DNA of 64,000 bases, from contig NZ_OZ024668.1 in the NCBI RefSeq assembly GCF_902497775.2, positions 2,813,826 to 2,877,825 of the forward strand, given 5' to 3'. Source of the stretch: Pseudomonas fluorescens (lineage in GTDB: Bacteria; Pseudomonadota; Gammaproteobacteria; Pseudomonadales; Pseudomonadaceae). A program made the position numbers and the translations under genes. The notes under the pieces are model-generated. The model ran no database searches and had not been told where the DNA came from. It saw nothing but the letters and a program-made list of their open reading frames with translations. Positions 8,857 through 18,825 of this stretch are shown here, one piece after another (the first letter of the stretch is position 1; each line of letters begins with the position of its first letter).

Positions 8857-10140
8857 CTAAGCCGCCTCCCTGCCCCGCGCCACCGCCTGCGCCGCCGCCA
8901 ACATCGAGCGCAACAGCACCGCGCAGCCATCGGCCAGGTCTTCAGGCGCGGCATTCTCGATTTCGTTATGACTGATCCCGCCTTCGCAGGGCACGAAGAT
9001 CATCCCCGCCGGCCCCAGTTCAGCGACGAAGATCGCGTCATGCCCGGCGCCACTGACGATATCCATGTGCGACAGCCCCAGGCCCTTGGCCGCGCTGCGC
9101 ACCGCCTCCACGCAGCCCTCGTCGAAGTACAGCGGGGGAAAGTCGGCGGTCGGCGTCAGGCTTTGGGTCAACCCATGCTGCTTACAGGTGCTGCTGATCA
9201 CCTCCTTGACCTGGGCAATCATCGAATCCAGCCGCGCCGGCTCCAGGTGACGGAAATCCAGGGTCATGCGCACCTCGCCAGGTATGACGTTGCGCGACCC
9301 CGGATAGGCCTGCAGGCAACCGACCGTGCCACACGCATGGGGCTGGTGCTCCAGGGCCACGCGGTTGACTGCTGCCACCACCGCGCTGGCGCCGACCAGG
9401 GCATCCTTGCGCAGGTGCATCGGCGTGGGCCCGGCATGCGCCTCGACGCCGCGCAGGGTCAGGTCGAACCACTTCTGCCCAAGCGCGCCGAGTACCACGC
9501 CGATGGTCTTGTGCTGGTCTTCAAGGATCGGCCCCTGTTCGATATGCGCCTCGAAATACGCGCCCACCGGATGGCCGCTGACCGCCCGCGGCCCGGCATA
9601 GCCAATGGCATTGAGCGCCGCGCCGACGGTGATGCCTTCGGCGTCGGTCTTGGCCAGGGTTTCGGCCAGGGTGAATTTCTCGGCAAACACCCCCGAGCCC
9701 ATCATGCACGGGGCAAAACGCGAGCCCTCTTCGTTGGTCCACACCACCACTTCCAGCGGCGCCTCGGTCTCGACCTTGAGGTCATTGAGGGTGCGCAGCA
9801 CTTCCAGCCCGGCCAGCACGCCAAAGCAGCCGTCGAACTTGCCGCCGGTGGGCTGGGTGTCGATATGGCTGCCGGTCATCACCGGCGGCAGTTGCGGGTT
9901 GCGCCCCGGGCGGCGGGCGAAGATGTTGCCGACGCCATCGATGCTCACCGTGCAACCGGCTTCCTGGGTCCATTTGACGAACAGGTCGCGGGCCTGACGA
10001 TCGAGATCGGTCAGGGCCAGGCGGCAGACGCCGCCCTTGACCGTGGCGCCCAGTTGGGCCAGCTCCATCAGCGACTGCCACAAGCGCTCGCCGTTGATAT
10101 GCCGTTGGGTCGATTGCAGAACGTCCTGAGCTGTTTGCAT
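8857..10140 (-). CDS. Beta-ureidopropionase / N-carbamoyl-beta-alanine amidohydrolase
   Basis: A 427-residue zinc-dependent amidohydrolase of the M20-like allantoate/N-carbamoyl amino acid family. It carries out the last step of reductive pyrimidine breakdown, N-carbamoyl-beta-alanine to beta-alanine, CO2 and ammonia. Metal-ligand motifs are visible: GSHIDTQPTGGKFDG (H92, D103) and TNEEGSRF (E137/E138), with SGAGHDAIFV near the end. The ATG at 10140 is preferred because AGGAG lies seven bases upstream; an in-frame ATG 18 bases earlier has no such site. It follows the NCS1 transporter gene by ~45 bp and sits in a cluster with all other pathway enzymes, which favours this activity over allantoate amidohydrolase. 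Confidence 0.86.
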   Translation of the reverse strand: MQTAQDVLQSTQRHINGERLWQSLMELAQLGATVKGGVCRLALTDLDRQARDLFVKWTQEAGCTVSIDGVGNIFARRPGRNPQLPPVMTGSHIDTQPTGGKFDGCFGVLAGLEVLRTLNDLKVETEAPLEVVVWTNEEGSRFAPCMMGSGVFAEKFTLAETLAKTDAEGITVGAALNAIGYAGPRAVSGHPVGAYFEAHIEQGPILEDQHKTIGVVLGALGQKWFDLTLRGVEAHAGPTPMHLRKDALVGASAVVAAVNRVALEHQPHACGTVGCLQAYPGSRNVIPGEVRMTLDFRHLEPARLDSMIAQVKEVISSTCKQHGLTQSLTPTADFPPLYFDEGCVEAVRSAAKGLGLSHMDIVSGAGHDAIFVAELGPAGMIFVPCEGGISHNEIENAAPEDLADGCAVLLRSMLAAAQAVARGREAA

Positions 10141-10185
10141 GGTGTTCTCCTGCATCACGTGTCTGGCCTCTGCGGGCCTTAAGGG

Positions 10186-11673
10186 TTACACGGTGGGTTT
10201 GAGGTTGGCGGTACGGGCCGCCCTGAGGCTGCCAAGGGCGAAGTAGATCAACCCGCCCAGCGCGGAGCCGGTGAACCAGCCAAAGTCGTAGAACCAGCTG
10301 AAGGCGGTGCTGTGCAACGACAGCAGGGTCAGCGCCACCGGTACGCCGAAAGCGATGAAGCCAGCGGCGTTCCAGGCCGGATAGACGTCGTCGCGGTACA
10401 GGCCGGCGAGGTCCAGGGTCTGTTTGCGGGTGATGAAGTAGTCCACCACCATGATCCCGGCAATCGGCCCGAGCAGGCTGGAATAGCCCAGCAGCCAGTT
10501 GGAATAGACGCTCTCCAGGCTCACGTCGCTGACGATCCAGCCGAGCTTTTTCAGAAGCTCATGGCCCATCAGCAGCAAGCCGACCAGGCCGGTCAGCAGT
10601 ACCGCCGTGGTGCGGCCGATCCATTTCGGCGCGAGGTTCTGGAAGTCGTTGGTCGGCGAGACGATGTTCGCTGCAGTGTTGGTCGACAGCGTGGCGATGA
10701 TGATCAGGGCCATGGCCAGCGCCACCCACATCGGGCTCTGGATATGGCCAATGAGACTGACCGGGTCGGACACGGTTTCGCCCACCAGCGAGGCGGAGGC
10801 GGCGGTCAGTACCACGCCGAGGGCGGCAAACAGGAACATGGTCAGCGGCAGGCCGAAGATCTGCCCGAGGATCTGGTCCTTCTGGCTTTTCGCGTAGCGG
10901 CTGAAGTCAGGGATGTTCAGCGACAAAGTGGCCCAGAAACCGACCATGGCGGTCAGCCCGGCAAAAAAGTAGCCGTACACGCTGGCGCCTTCCGAGCGCT
11001 TGGGCGGCTGGGCCATCAGCTCGCTGATCGAGACGTTGGGCAAGGCCCACACCAGCAGCCCGGCGCCCACCAGCACCAGCAACGGCGCCGACAGGGTTTC
11101 CAGCCACTTGATCGACTCGGCGCCGCGCAGCACCACCCACAGGTTCAGGCACCAGAACAGCATGAAGCCGATCACCTCGCCAGTGCCGCCGAGCGCCTTC
11201 CAGTCGGCTGACAACGATCCGAGAAACAGATGAATGGCCAGGCCGCCGAACATCGTCTGGATGCCAAACCAGCCGCAGGCCACCAGGGCGCGGATCAGGC
11301 ACGGCACGTTGGAGCCGAGGATGCCGAAGGACGAACGCAGCAGCACCGGAAAGGGAATGCCGTACTTGGTGCCGGGAAAGGCATTCAAGGTCAGCGGGAT
11401 CAATACCACGGTATTGGCCAGCAGGATCGCCAACAACGCCTCGCCCACGGTCAGGCCGAAATAGGCGGTGAGCACGCCGCCGAGGGTGTAGGTCGGCACG
11501 CAGATCGACATGCCGACCCACAGCGCGGTGATGTGCCATTTGTTCCAGGTGCGCTCGTGCACCTTGGTCGGGGCGATATCGTGGTTGTAGCGGGGGCTGT
11601 CGAGGACGTCGCTGCCGGCGTCGAGTTCATACAAGCCGTCGCGTTCGCTCACCTGCGATCTGGTCTGCTGCAT
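10186..11673 (-). CDS. NCS1-family nucleobase/dihydropyrimidine transporter
   Basis: A 495-residue inner-membrane permease of the NCS1 (Mhp1/PucI/FurE) family with about 12 hydrophobic segments. Recognisable parts include KWHITALWVGMSICVPTYTL, the first core helix region, and FPVLLRSSFGILGSNVPCLIRALVACGWFGIQT. The start at 11673 (MQQTRSQVSERDG) has GGAG five bases upstream; the frame extends 20 codons further without support. It is divergent from hydA and heads a two-gene unit with the amidohydrolase. Likely substrates are uracil, thymine, their dihydro forms or hydantoins. Confidence 0.87.
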   Translation of the reverse strand: MQQTRSQVSERDGLYELDAGSDVLDSPRYNHDIAPTKVHERTWNKWHITALWVGMSICVPTYTLGGVLTAYFGLTVGEALLAILLANTVVLIPLTLNAFPGTKYGIPFPVLLRSSFGILGSNVPCLIRALVACGWFGIQTMFGGLAIHLFLGSLSADWKALGGTGEVIGFMLFWCLNLWVVLRGAESIKWLETLSAPLLVLVGAGLLVWALPNVSISELMAQPPKRSEGASVYGYFFAGLTAMVGFWATLSLNIPDFSRYAKSQKDQILGQIFGLPLTMFLFAALGVVLTAASASLVGETVSDPVSLIGHIQSPMWVALAMALIIIATLSTNTAANIVSPTNDFQNLAPKWIGRTTAVLLTGLVGLLLMGHELLKKLGWIVSDVSLESVYSNWLLGYSSLLGPIAGIMVVDYFITRKQTLDLAGLYRDDVYPAWNAAGFIAFGVPVALTLLSLHSTAFSWFYDFGWFTGSALGGLIYFALGSLRAARTANLKPTV

Positions 11674-11771
11674 GGCCGCTCCACTGTTGTTGTGTTTTTG
11701 GGAGTTGGTTGCATTGCACTGGCATGTGGGCAATCACGGCTGCCCATGAGAAATCTTGACCATTTCCACAA

Positions 11772-11789
11772 CCTGTCAAGAACGACAGG
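11772..11789. promoter_or_regulatory. Operator candidate CCTGTC-N6-GACAGG, transporter-proximal copy
   Basis: A perfect 6-bp dyad with a 6-base spacer (aagaac), ~99 bp from the transporter start. A second copy with the same arms and spacing lies at 11915-11932. Confidence 0.65.
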
Positions 11790-11847
11790 ACCACTGGTCG
11801 TTTTCTCTTGTCACGCCAAAAAACATATAAACCTTATAAATCATCTA

Positions 11848-11870
11848 CTTATATTGAATATAAGCTTATA
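11848..11870. promoter_or_regulatory. Overlapping AT-rich palindromes in divergent promoter
   Basis: A 17-bp palindrome, CTTATATT-G-AATATAAG (11848-11864), overlaps the 12-bp palindrome TATAAGCTTATA (11859-11870). The surrounding 60 bp are strongly AT-rich, suggesting promoter elements or another protein site between the two CCTGTC dyads. Confidence 0.4.
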
Positions 11871-11914
11871 AATTAAATATTTGCCCTATCCAAAATCGCC
11901 AACTAGATTCAATT

Positions 11915-13449
<1,535 letters not shown>

Positions 13450-13453
13450 AGAG

Positions 13454-13505
13454 CATCGCGGGTCAAGCCCGCTCCCACATGTGGGAGCGGGCTTGACCCG
13501 CGATG
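13454..13505. repeat. Perfect 52-bp REP palindrome
   Basis: This is a loop-free palindrome centred on ctcccacatgtgggag with outer ends catcgcgggtcaag. It lies between hydA and preT, so it may form an attenuating hairpin in a shared message. Confidence 0.8.
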
Positions 13506-13551
13506 GAAGGCGAAGCCTTCCCAAAAAACAAGAAAAAAAGAGGAACCCACC

Positions 13552-14919
13552 GTGATCGATTCCCTCAACCACCTCCCCCGACCGTCCGAGAACAACGCCA
13601 CCCTCGCCGAGCACTTCAGCGACCTGGCACCGCCGTTGACCGCCCGCCAGGCCGAGCTGGAAGCCTCGCGCTGCCTGTACTGCTTTGATGCCCCGTGCGT
13701 CAACGCCTGCCCCAGCGAGATCGACATTCCCTCGTTCATCCGCAACATCCACCAGGAGAACGTCCAGGGCGCGGCGCAGAAGATCCTTTCGGCCAATATC
13801 CTCGGCGGCAGTTGTGCGCGGGTATGCCCCACCGAAGTCCTTTGCCAGCAGGCCTGCGTGCGCAACAACCACCAGGAATGCGCGCCGGTGCTGATCGGCC
13901 TGTTGCAGCGCTATGCCGTGGACCACGCCGAGTTTGCCCAGCACCCGTTCCAGCGCGCCGCCAGCACCGGTAAGCGCATTGCCGTAGTGGGTGCCGGCCC
14001 GGCAGGGCTTTCCTGCGCCCATCGGCTGGCCTGGCACGGCCATGACGTGGTGATTTTCGAAGCCCGGGAAAAAGCCGGCGGCCTCAATGAATACGGGATC
14101 GCCAAGTACAAGCTGGTGGACGACTTCGCCCAGCGCGAGGTGGATTTCGTCCTGCAGATCGGCGGCATCGAAATCCGCCACGGCCAGGTGCTGGGCGACA
14201 ACCTCAGCCTGGCCGAGCTGCAACAGCAGTTCGACGCGGTGTTCCTCGGTCTGGGCCTGAATGCCGTACGCCAGTTGGGCCTTACCAACGAAGCGGCGCC
14301 GGGCATGCTCGCCGCCACCGAGTACATCCGCGAACTGCGCCAGGCCGATGACCTCAGCGCCCTGCCCGTGGCCGGCCGCTGCATCGTCCTCGGCGCCGGC
14401 AACACCGCCATCGACATGGCCGTGCAGATGGCCCGTCTCGGTGCCCGCGACGTCAACCTGGTGTACCGCCGTGGCGTCGAGGACATGGGCGCCACCGAAC
14501 ACGAGCAACACATCGCCAAGGAGAACCAGGTACGCCTGCTGACCTGGGCCCAACCTGAGGAAGTATTGCTCGACGATCAGGGCCGGGTGCGCGGCATGCG
14601 TTTTGCCCGCACGTATCTGCTTGATGGCCGCCTGCAGCCAACCGGGGAAACCTTCGAGCTGGCCGCCGACGCGATCTTCAAAGCCATCGGCCAGGTGTTC
14701 GATGACAGCGCCCTGAGCGACAGCAGCGGGCAGCAACTGGCCCGCGACGGCGAGCGCATTCGCGTTGACGAACAGCTGCGCACCAGCCTGCCCGGCGTCT
14801 ATGCCGGCGGCGATTGCACCCAGCTCGGCCAGGACCTCACCGTCCAGGCCGTGCAGCACGGCAAGCTGGCCGCCGAGGCCATGCATGCGCACCTGATGCT
14901 CAATGTGGAGGCTGCATAA
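13552..14919 (+). CDS. preT: NAD-dependent dihydropyrimidine dehydrogenase subunit PreT (PydX)
   Basis: A 455-residue flavin/iron-sulphur subunit that passes electrons between NAD(P)H and PreA for reduction of uracil and thymine. The N-terminus has the Cys-rich Fe-S region (CLYCFDAPCVNACPSEIDIP, then CARVCPTEVLCQQAC). Next come an FAD fold, VVGAGPAGLSCAHRLA (~residue 145), and an NAD(P) fold, VLGAGNTAIDMAVQMARLGA. It resembles the GltD family. The start is GTG at 13552, supported by AGAGGA seven bases before it. Its stop overlaps the PreA start by one base (taATG), implying translational coupling. Confidence 0.9.
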   Translation: MIDSLNHLPRPSENNATLAEHFSDLAPPLTARQAELEASRCLYCFDAPCVNACPSEIDIPSFIRNIHQENVQGAAQKILSANILGGSCARVCPTEVLCQQACVRNNHQECAPVLIGLLQRYAVDHAEFAQHPFQRAASTGKRIAVVGAGPAGLSCAHRLAWHGHDVVIFEAREKAGGLNEYGIAKYKLVDDFAQREVDFVLQIGGIEIRHGQVLGDNLSLAELQQQFDAVFLGLGLNAVRQLGLTNEAAPGMLAATEYIRELRQADDLSALPVAGRCIVLGAGNTAIDMAVQMARLGARDVNLVYRRGVEDMGATEHEQHIAKENQVRLLTWAQPEEVLLDDQGRVRGMRFARTYLLDGRLQPTGETFELAADAIFKAIGQVFDDSALSDSSGQQLARDGERIRVDEQLRTSLPGVYAGGDCTQLGQDLTVQAVQHGKLAAEAMHAHLMLNVEAA

Positions 14920-16193
14920 TGGCTGACCTGTCGATCGAATTCGCTGGCATCAAGGCGCCCAACCCGTTCTGGCTGGCCTCCGCACCGCCCACCGACAAGG
15001 CCTACAACGTGGTCCGCGCCTACCAGGCCGGCTGGGGTGGCGTAGTCTGGAAAACCCTGGGCGAAGACCCCGCCGCGGTCAACGTCTCGTCGCGCTATTC
15101 GGCGCACTACGGGGTCAACCGCGAAGTCATGGGCATCAACAACATCGAACTGATCACCGACCGCTCCCTGGAGATCAACCTGCGCGAAATCACCCAGGTG
15201 AAAAAGGACTGGCCTGACCGCGCGCTGATCGTGTCGCTGATGGTGCCCTGCGTCGAAGAGTCGTGGAAAGCCATCCTGCCGCTGGTCGAAGCCACCGGCG
15301 CCGACGGCATCGAACTCAACTTCGGCTGCCCCCACGGCATGCCCGAACGCGGCATGGGCGCGGCGGTCGGCCAGGTTCCCGAGTACGTCGAACAGGTCAC
15401 CCGCTGGTGCAAGACCTACTGCTCGCTGCCGGTGATCGTCAAGCTGACGCCGAACATCACCGACATCCGCCAGTCGGCCCGCGCCGCCCATCGCGGTGGC
15501 GCCGACGCGGTGTCGCTGATCAACACCATCAACTCGATCACCAGCGTCGACCTTGAACGCATGGTCGCCCTGCCCATCGTCGGCGACATGAGCACCCACG
15601 GCGGCTACTGCGGCTCGGCGGTCAAGCCGATCGCCCTGAACATGGTCGCCGAAATCGCCCGCGACCCGGCCACCCACGGCCTGCCGATCTGCGGTATTGG
15701 CGGCATTGGCAGCTGGCGTGACGCCGCCGAATTCGTCGCCCTCGGCTGCGGCGCGGTGCAGGTGTGCACGGCGGCGATGCTGCATGGTTTTCGCATCGTC
15801 GACGAAATGAAGGACGGCCTTTCGCGCTGGATGGACAGCCAGGGCTACCGCAGCCTCAAGGAATTCCAGGGCCGCGCCGTGAGCCACACCACCGACTGGA
15901 AGTACCTGGACATCAACTACCAGGTGGTGGCCAAGATCGACCAGGCAGCGTGCATCGGTTGCGGCCGCTGCCACATCGCCTGTGAAGACACCTCGCACCA
16001 GGCCATCGCCAACCTCAAGCAGGCCGACGGCAGCCACCGCTACGAGGTGATCGACGCCGAATGCGTGGGCTGCAACCTGTGCCAGATCACCTGCCCGGTG
16101 CAGGACTGCATCGAGATGGTCCCGCAGGACACCGGCAAGCCGTTCCTCGACTGGCTGCATGACCCGCGCAACCCGTATTGCGAAGCGTCCTGA
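14919..16193 (+). CDS. preA: NAD-dependent dihydropyrimidine dehydrogenase subunit PreA (PydA)
   Basis: A 424-residue catalytic subunit. An FMN-binding TIM barrel like dihydroorotate dehydrogenase covers residues ~1-310 (GIELNFGCPHGM, VGDMSTHGGYCGSAVKPIAL, GIGGIGSW). A C-terminal two-cluster ferredoxin domain follows (C345/C348/C351/C355 and C382/C385/C388/C392). It reduces uracil and thymine to the 5,6-dihydro forms using electrons from PreT. The ATG overlaps the preT stop. The gene is followed by a strong bidirectional hairpin, so it ends the operon. Confidence 0.92.
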   Translation: MADLSIEFAGIKAPNPFWLASAPPTDKAYNVVRAYQAGWGGVVWKTLGEDPAAVNVSSRYSAHYGVNREVMGINNIELITDRSLEINLREITQVKKDWPDRALIVSLMVPCVEESWKAILPLVEATGADGIELNFGCPHGMPERGMGAAVGQVPEYVEQVTRWCKTYCSLPVIVKLTPNITDIRQSARAAHRGGADAVSLINTINSITSVDLERMVALPIVGDMSTHGGYCGSAVKPIALNMVAEIARDPATHGLPICGIGGIGSWRDAAEFVALGCGAVQVCTAAMLHGFRIVDEMKDGLSRWMDSQGYRSLKEFQGRAVSHTTDWKYLDINYQVVAKIDQAACIGCGRCHIACEDTSHQAIANLKQADGSHRYEVIDAECVGCNLCQITCPVQDCIEMVPQDTGKPFLDWLHDPRNPYCEAS

Positions 16194-16202
16194 GGCAGAG
16201 GG

Positions 16203-16246
16203 TAAAAACAGCGAGGGAGGCTCATTGAGCCTCCCTCGCCTGTTTG
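16203..16246. terminator. Bidirectional rho-independent terminator
   Basis: The GC-rich stem GCGAGGGAGGCTCA / TGAGCCTCCCTCGC is flanked by an A run on the left and TGTTT on the right. It lies between the converging preA and LysE genes and can terminate both. Confidence 0.85.
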
Positions 16247-16249
16247 CCC

Positions 16250-16879
16250 TCAGCGCAGTTCACTGCGCCGGTACAGGCTCAAGCCCACCGCCAGCGCCGC
16301 CAGCATGCCGGCGCAACTGCGGTTGATCCACTGCAGGGTGCGCGCCGAAAAGCGCCGCATGGCGTGACGCCCGCCATAGGCGTAGACGGCCATCATCACC
16401 CCGTCGATCGCCGCGCTGGTGATCGCCAGCACCAGGTACTGCTCGGCCACCGGTTGTTCAGGGCGAATGAACTGCGGCAGGAACGCCGAGAAGAACAGCA
16501 AGCCCTTGGGGTTGGACAAACCCACGAACAAGGCCCGCAAGAACGCCGAACGCCCGCTGGCGCCAGCGCTCACCGCGCTACGTTGCAAAGCGCTGCTCGG
16601 CGCCCGCCAAAGCACCCAGGCCAGGTACAGCAGGTACACCGCGCCCACCCACTTGACCACACTGAACAGCTGTTCCGAGGCTTGCAGCAAGGCGCCCAGG
16701 CCGCAGCCCACCGCGGCGATCAACAGCAGGTCGGAGAGCATCGCCCCGGCCATGCCGAACCCCGCCACGCGCATGCCATGGGAAGCGCCATTATTCAGGG
16801 CCAGGAGCATGGCCGGGCCGGGGGTGATCATCACCGCGCTGGCGGCGATAACATAGAGCAGCAGGGTCGAGGCTTCCAT
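16250..16879 (-). CDS. LysE/RhtB-family exporter
   Basis: A 209-residue inner-membrane protein with the LysE/RhtB pattern: ITPGPAMLLALNNGASHGMRVAGFGMAGA at the N-terminus, YLLYLAWVLWRAPS in the middle, GLSNPKGLLFFSAFLPQF near residue 120. Six hydrophobic segments are expected. The family exports amino acids or homoserine-lactone-like compounds. No enzyme beside it indicates a substrate. It converges on preA and shares the terminator at 16203-16246. Confidence 0.85.
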   Translation of the reverse strand: MEASTLLLYVIAASAVMITPGPAMLLALNNGASHGMRVAGFGMAGAMLSDLLLIAAVGCGLGALLQASEQLFSVVKWVGAVYLLYLAWVLWRAPSSALQRSAVSAGASGRSAFLRALFVGLSNPKGLLFFSAFLPQFIRPEQPVAEQYLVLAITSAAIDGVMMAVYAYGGRHAMRRFSARTLQWINRSCAGMLAALAVGLSLYRRSELR

Positions 16880-17007
16880 GGCGGGCTCCGCGGGCAGAAA
16901 GGCCCCAGCATGCCTCGGCCAGGCGGTTCATGGCAATCGTACCGACCCACGAATGCCTATATCATGGTGACTACAGGAAAATCCCCCCCCCCGAGGAAGG
17001 AATCGTC

Positions 17008-17391
17008 ATGCTTTACCGCCTGGGCGCCGATGGTCTGGTGCTGTTTCACTTGTGTTTCATTCTGTTCGTGCTGTTTGGCGGTTTGCTGGTACTCAAATGG
17101 CGCGGCGCGATGTGGTGGCACCTGCCGGCGGTGTGCTGGGGGACGGCCGTGGAGTTCTTTCACCTCACCTGCCCGCTCACCGAATGGGAAAACCGCCTGC
17201 GCCAGGCCTCGGGCCTGGCCGGTTACGAAGGCGGTTTCATCGAGCACTACATCTGGCCGATCATCTACCCGGCCGGGCTGACACCAAGCATCCAACTGGT
17301 GCTCGGCGCGGTGGTGGTGCTGGTCAACGGCCTGGTCTACCTGCGCGTGTTGCGCCAGTGGCAGGCGCGCCGCCAGCAACGCATCGCTTAA
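17008..17391 (+). CDS. DUF2784 membrane protein
   Basis: A 127-residue hydrophobic protein of the DUF2784 family. Segments start at ~10 (VLFHLCFILFVLFGGLLVL), ~35 (MWWHLPAVCWGTAVEF) and near the end (SIQLVLGAVVVLVNGLVYL), with the conserved CPLTEWENRLRQASG and FIEHYIWPIIYP between them. The ATG at 17008 is chosen because GAGGAAGGAA precedes it; the frame is open 26 codons further upstream. Function is unknown. Its 3' end overlaps the converging tam gene by 4 bp. Confidence 0.82.
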   Translation: MLYRLGADGLVLFHLCFILFVLFGGLLVLKWRGAMWWHLPAVCWGTAVEFFHLTCPLTEWENRLRQASGLAGYEGGFIEHYIWPIIYPAGLTPSIQLVLGAVVVLVNGLVYLRVLRQWQARRQQRIA

Positions 17392-18152
17392 CGGGTTGCA
17401 ACGATAAACAGCCGCGGGAATGGCAACAGCACCGTGCCATCGGCCGCCAGCGGATAAGCCTGCTCCATGGCCTGCAGGTAGTACTGTAAAAAGTCTGCCT
17501 GCTCCTGGGCATCCAGCGCCGCCAGATACGGCCGCAGCGCCGATCCCTTGAACCACTCCACCACTGCCGGCGCGCCGCCTGCCAGCGGGTGGTAATAGGT
17601 GGTGCGCCAGACATCGACCCGCCGGCAATGGGGGCTGAGCACATCGTAGTAATAGGCGGCGGTGTGCCGTGGCGGCAACTGCAGGTCACCGACCTTGCCG
17701 GCCCAGCTACCCAGCCTTGCGATCTCGCGAATCTGCCGGTGGGCCGGTTCATCGAGGTTGTCCGGGGTCTGGATGGCCAGGCTGCCACCGGCCGTCAGCT
17801 GACGCACCAGGTGCGGGTACAGCAGCGCGTGGTCGGGCAACCACTGCAGCGAGGCGTTGGCGAGGATCACATCGACGCCCTGTTCGGCGCTCCAGTTGCC
17901 GATATCACCGACTTCGAACGCCAGTTGCGGCAAGCGCTGGCGGGCCGCGGCGATCATGTCTTCGGAACTGTCGACGCCTGTGACCTGCGCCTCGGAGTAG
18001 CGGCTGGCGAGCACTTGCGTGGAGTTGCCCGGACCGCAGCCAAGGTCCACGGCGCGGGCAACCGTCTGGTTGGGCAACGCCGCCACCAGATCGCGCACCG
18101 GGCGCGTGCGTTCGTTCTCGAAGGTGCTGTACTGCGCGGCGGACCAGGTCAT
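17388..18152 (-). CDS. tam: Trans-aconitate 2-methyltransferase
   Basis: A 254-residue SAM-dependent methyltransferase, nearly the length of E. coli Tam and sharing its landmarks: VDLGCGPGNSTQVL for SAM binding, ANASLQWLPDHALLYPHL, DVWRTTYYHPL and the C-terminal LLPFPRLFIVATR. The enzyme methylates trans-aconitate, an aconitase by-product, to relieve inhibition of the citrate cycle. It is monocistronic and divergent from the GNAT gene. Confidence 0.9.
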   Translation of the reverse strand: MTWSAAQYSTFENERTRPVRDLVAALPNQTVARAVDLGCGPGNSTQVLASRYSEAQVTGVDSSEDMIAAARQRLPQLAFEVGDIGNWSAEQGVDVILANASLQWLPDHALLYPHLVRQLTAGGSLAIQTPDNLDEPAHRQIREIARLGSWAGKVGDLQLPPRHTAAYYYDVLSPHCRRVDVWRTTYYHPLAGGAPAVVEWFKGSALRPYLAALDAQEQADFLQYYLQAMEQAYPLAADGTVLLPFPRLFIVATR

Positions 18153-18268
18153 CGCAGGTTCCTTTAGTGGCCTTGGGAATTCGAGCGTGGCCCTAGCATG
18201 CCGTGCGCTAACACTGATGACCAGTTCCCGCTAACATGGGCGGCTCCTTTACTTGCCGGAAGCCTGCC

Positions 18269-18748
18269 ATGAGCCTGACCATCCGCCCCGCCCGGCGCGA
18301 CGACGCCGCCCAGATCCTCGCCTTCATCACCGAACTTGCCGACTACGAACGCGCCGTCCACGAGGTGATCGCCTCCCAGGCCGATATCGAGCGCACCCTG
18401 TTCGACGACGGCGCCAAGGCCCTGAGCCTGATCTGCGAGCGCGATGGCCAGGCCATCGGCTATGCGGTGTACTTCTACAGCTACTCGACCTGGCTTGGGC
18501 GCAACGGCATCTACCTCGAAGACCTGTACATCACCCCTGAGCAACGCGGTGGCGGCGCCGGCAAGCAGCTGCTGCGCCATATCGCCATCGAAGCCTGCGA
18601 GAACGGCTGCGGGCGCCTGGAGTGGAGCGTGCTCGACTGGAACGAGCCGGCCATCCAGTTCTATAAGTCCCTGGGCGCCCTGCCCCAGGATGAATGGGTG
18701 CGCTACCGTCTTGAAGGCGCCGGCCTTGAGGCTTTCGCCCGCGGTTGA
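18269..18748 (+). CDS. GNAT N-acetyltransferase, diamine/polyamine (SSAT-like) type
   Basis: A 159-residue GNAT enzyme. The acetyl-CoA loop is visible as YITPEQRGGGAGKQLL (motif A), followed by WSVLDWNEPAIQFYKSLGA (motif B). The run YSTWLGRNGIYLEDLYI and the WNEPAIQFY segment are shared with spermidine/spermine N1-acetyltransferase-like proteins, so an amine substrate is likely. The ATG at 18269 starts the conserved SLTIRPA; the 11 extra upstream codons look non-coding. Confidence 0.82.
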   Translation: MSLTIRPARRDDAAQILAFITELADYERAVHEVIASQADIERTLFDDGAKALSLICERDGQAIGYAVYFYSYSTWLGRNGIYLEDLYITPEQRGGGAGKQLLRHIAIEACENGCGRLEWSVLDWNEPAIQFYKSLGALPQDEWVRYRLEGAGLEAFARG

Positions 18749-18825
18749 GTGGCTGGGCAAAGGTGGCGCGATCGGCTAAGGTGCGCGCCTTGCCCTACTC
18801 TCGCCTTGCCAAGGAATGCACTGAA

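Noticed and set aside
11821..11890. AT-rich block as a possible foreign insertion
   Set aside because: It is short, lies exactly between divergent genes and contains ordered palindromes, so a promoter region explains it better.
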